Shown here piece by piece: positions 62,724 to 64,000 of a stretch of 64,000 nt of DNA. The stretch spans positions 124,001 through 188,000 of the forward strand of contig CAIQIR010000079.1 in NCBI GenBank assembly GCA_903871875.1, given 5' to 3'. The notes beneath the pieces are model-generated. The model made no database searches. It was not told the origin of the DNA and worked only from the letters and a program-made list of their open reading frames with translations. This DNA is from an uncultured Schlesneria sp. GTDB taxonomy: Bacteria; Planctomycetota; Planctomycetia; Planctomycetales; Planctomycetaceae. The first letter of the stretch is position 1. The number at the start of each line of letters is the position of its first letter. The translations under genes were made by a program, and so were the position numbers.

Positions 62724-64000
62724 TCACGGCGCCGATTTGAGCAATCCTTGCATCGTCAGCAGGCGGACGATGGCCATGTCGACCATCGCTTCCCCGGCAC
62801 TGACTTCGACCCGGGCGACGATGCCTTCCGCACCGTAACCGCCTTCCACCGCGGCGCGAATCGTGGGGAAGTAGCCGTGATAGCCGTTCAAATAGCCCGC
62901 GAAATAGGAATTTGCTGCAGGCGCACGATCGCGAAAGTTCAGTCCCAGTTCGACGAATGGTTCACCGGGCATCCCCATGAGCGCAATCTCGCGGTTGATC
63001 AGCATGGTCGTCACGGGACACTCCGTCGGATTCGAGAGCGCTTTCTGATACCGTTCTAGGGCTTCTGGACTCGCTGTCGGGCGAAGCGCCGCCAGCAGCT
63101 TTTCGGTATCGTAGCGAAGTTGAAAACGGCGGGTCTCCACCGAGACCTGAATCTCTGGTGTTTTGGGCGCGGTGGGCGTGATCGTCTTTGTGACACGAAG
63201 CGCTTCGTCGCCCAGAGTTCGACCGGTCTGTCGCATCAACGTTTCTGCACCTGCCTCAAGTCGCATTTTGTCATAGTACGGGTTGATGTCGCCGGGAGCT
63301 CCCTGCAGGAAGAGGCACACACAATCGGCGTCGAACGCTCCTTCCACGACCTCGGCCATGGCGCCCGGGAAATCGGCGGAATACTGCAAGTTGTCGGGAC
63401 CATAAACCACTGGATGGCAGGAATAATTGACCACGACCGCGAGCGGTTTTCCGTTCTGGTTGTCGATTCGAATGATGCCCACGCGGGAATCCAACGGATG
63501 TGTCGGAACCTTTGTGGCATTTCGCCAGAGCATCTTGATCTTGCCATCGGGCTGCATCAGCCGGCGATTATGTCCGATGAACACTTCCCCTTCACCGGTG
63601 CCGATCAATGCGGTTTGAAGTTTTTTCGTAGCCGCCTCGATTGCTGCAGAAATCTTGTCGAGTGCCGTCGTTTCCCAAGCTGGACGCTTGCCGTCGGCAT
63701 AGGATTCGTCGATGACCGGTGCCGAATGAGTATGTGATGCAGAGAACGACACATGGGTGACATTGGCCGACTTGCGCACCCGATCACGTACGACGCTCAT
63801 CGATTCCATACCAAAGGTGCGACCGAGATCCAGTGTGACCAAAGCCATTCTCGTAGTACCGTCGTCCAGAACCAGTATCTTGGCGTACAGCGGATCGTGA
63901 GTTCCCGTCGCTGGGCCGGTGCGATCGGAATAACCCCATAGGTCGACTGAATCACTTGGGGTGATCTCCGTTTTTGCAGAAGCGGCACGAAATTCGGCGG
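62724..64000 (-). CDS. Neutral/alkaline ceramidase-like protein, 5' part beyond the window
   Basis: At least 425 residues; the frame is open to the right edge, so the true start is outside. The visible N-terminal part reads FRAASAKTEITPSDS then DPLYAKILVLDDG, the start of the neutral ceramidase fold. Zinc and active-site motifs follow: SASHTHSAPV, NYSCHPVVYGPDN and FLQGAPGDINPYY. The C-terminal immunoglobulin-like domain of classic ceramidases seems missing: the protein ends soon after MVDMAIVRLLTMQ. In planctomycetes such proteins are numerous and probably act on amides other than ceramide. A signal peptide would be upstream of this window. Confidence 0.85.
   Translation of the reverse strand, partial: AEFRAASAKTEITPSDSVDLWGYSDRTGPATGTHDPLYAKILVLDDGTTRMALVTLDLGRTFGMESMSVVRDRVRKSANVTHVSFSASHTHSAPVIDESYADGKRPAWETTALDKISAAIEAATKKLQTALIGTGEGEVFIGHNRRLMQPDGKIKMLWRNATKVPTHPLDSRVGIIRIDNQNGKPLAVVVNYSCHPVVYGPDNLQYSADFPGAMAEVVEGAFDADCVCLFLQGAPGDINPYYDKMRLEAGAETLMRQTGRTLGDEALRVTKTITPTAPKTPEIQVSVETRRFQLRYDTEKLLAALRPTASPEALERYQKALSNPTECPVTTMLINREIALMGMPGEPFVELGLNFRDRAPAANSYFAGYLNGYHGYFPTIRAAVEGGYGAEGIVARVEVSAGEAMVDMAIVRLLTMQGLLKSAP

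Noticed and set aside
1-64000. CRISPR array, tRNA and rRNA genes
   Set aside because: I scanned for regularly spaced repeats, tRNA T-loop-like GTTCGA patterns with CCA or acceptor stems, and conserved rRNA stretches, and found none that held up. Weak tRNA-like candidates cannot be ruled out by eye; tRNAscan-SE would settle it.

Overview
The window looks like chromosomal DNA of a planctomycete (Planctomycetota, probably the order Planctomycetales). This rests on lineage-typical families: two DUF1501 proteins with Tat-type leaders, a DUF1549/DUF1553 cytochrome-c-like protein paired with one of them, a planctomycete-style ECF sigma factor next to a large membrane Ser/Thr kinase with a repeat-rich C-terminus, glycine-rich BON and EF-hand secreted proteins, a UPF0324 (YeiH-type) permease, and a neutral-ceramidase-like protein. 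The genus assignment is not possible by eye. I found no rRNA, tRNA, CRISPR array, transposase, integrase or prophage gene. Start codons are often GTG or TTG with a good Shine-Dalgarno (SD) sequence, and several starts below were moved on that basis.

Layout. 1-6.3 kb: secreted outer-membrane-lipoprotein-type protein, ferrochelatase (hemH), GT4 glycosyltransferase, mraZ with a clear repeat operator, and an orphan DUF1501 protein. 6.3-14.1 kb: mostly minus strand: an Hpt-like protein without the phosphoacceptor His, (plus-strand) YkgJ-type cysteine cluster protein, BON protein, a 1402-residue FtsK/SpoIIIE-like ATPase, csrA, EF-hand/Spy-like protein and a Tat-exported intradiol dioxygenase. 14.2-21.5 kb: plus strand: ECF sigma factor plus receptor kinase, MoxR ATPase, YeiH-type permease with a coupled small membrane protein. 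21.6-27.2 kb: translation-related block: M50 protease, epmB divergent from efp-miaB, then nadA. 27.2-41 kb: housekeeping and hypothetical genes (LCAT-like lipoprotein, BON protein, amidohydrolase, beta-propeller protein, PAS-GAF-receiver protein, two D-2-hydroxyacid dehydrogenases, HdeD- and YeaQ-type membrane proteins, SDR). 41-41.9 kb: a gene-poor spacer with a perfect 15-bp terminator hairpin and two blocks of a 9-bp repeat. 41.9-45.9 kb: DUF1549/1553 + DUF1501 pair.

46-64 kb is the most interesting part. It opens with a 1193-residue iron-sulfur flavoprotein that reads as a fusion of a GltD/NfnB-like and a PyrK/NfnA-like module, i.e. a candidate single-chain Nfn-type transhydrogenase. It is followed on the same strand by a lactate-type permease, a D-2-hydroxyacid dehydrogenase, an Ldh2-family dehydrogenase, an Nramp-fold transporter lacking the metal-binding motifs, an SDR in which the catalytic Lys is Met, a fused E1 alpha/beta 2-oxoacid dehydrogenase, its E2, and a Gfo/Idh/MocA oxidoreductase; a minus-strand aldo/keto reductase and ceramidase-like gene (running off the right edge) close the window. 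I infer a pathway that imports a 2-hydroxy acid, oxidises either stereoisomer to the 2-oxo acid and converts it to an acyl-CoA. The substrate is unknown; lactate is the simplest reading.
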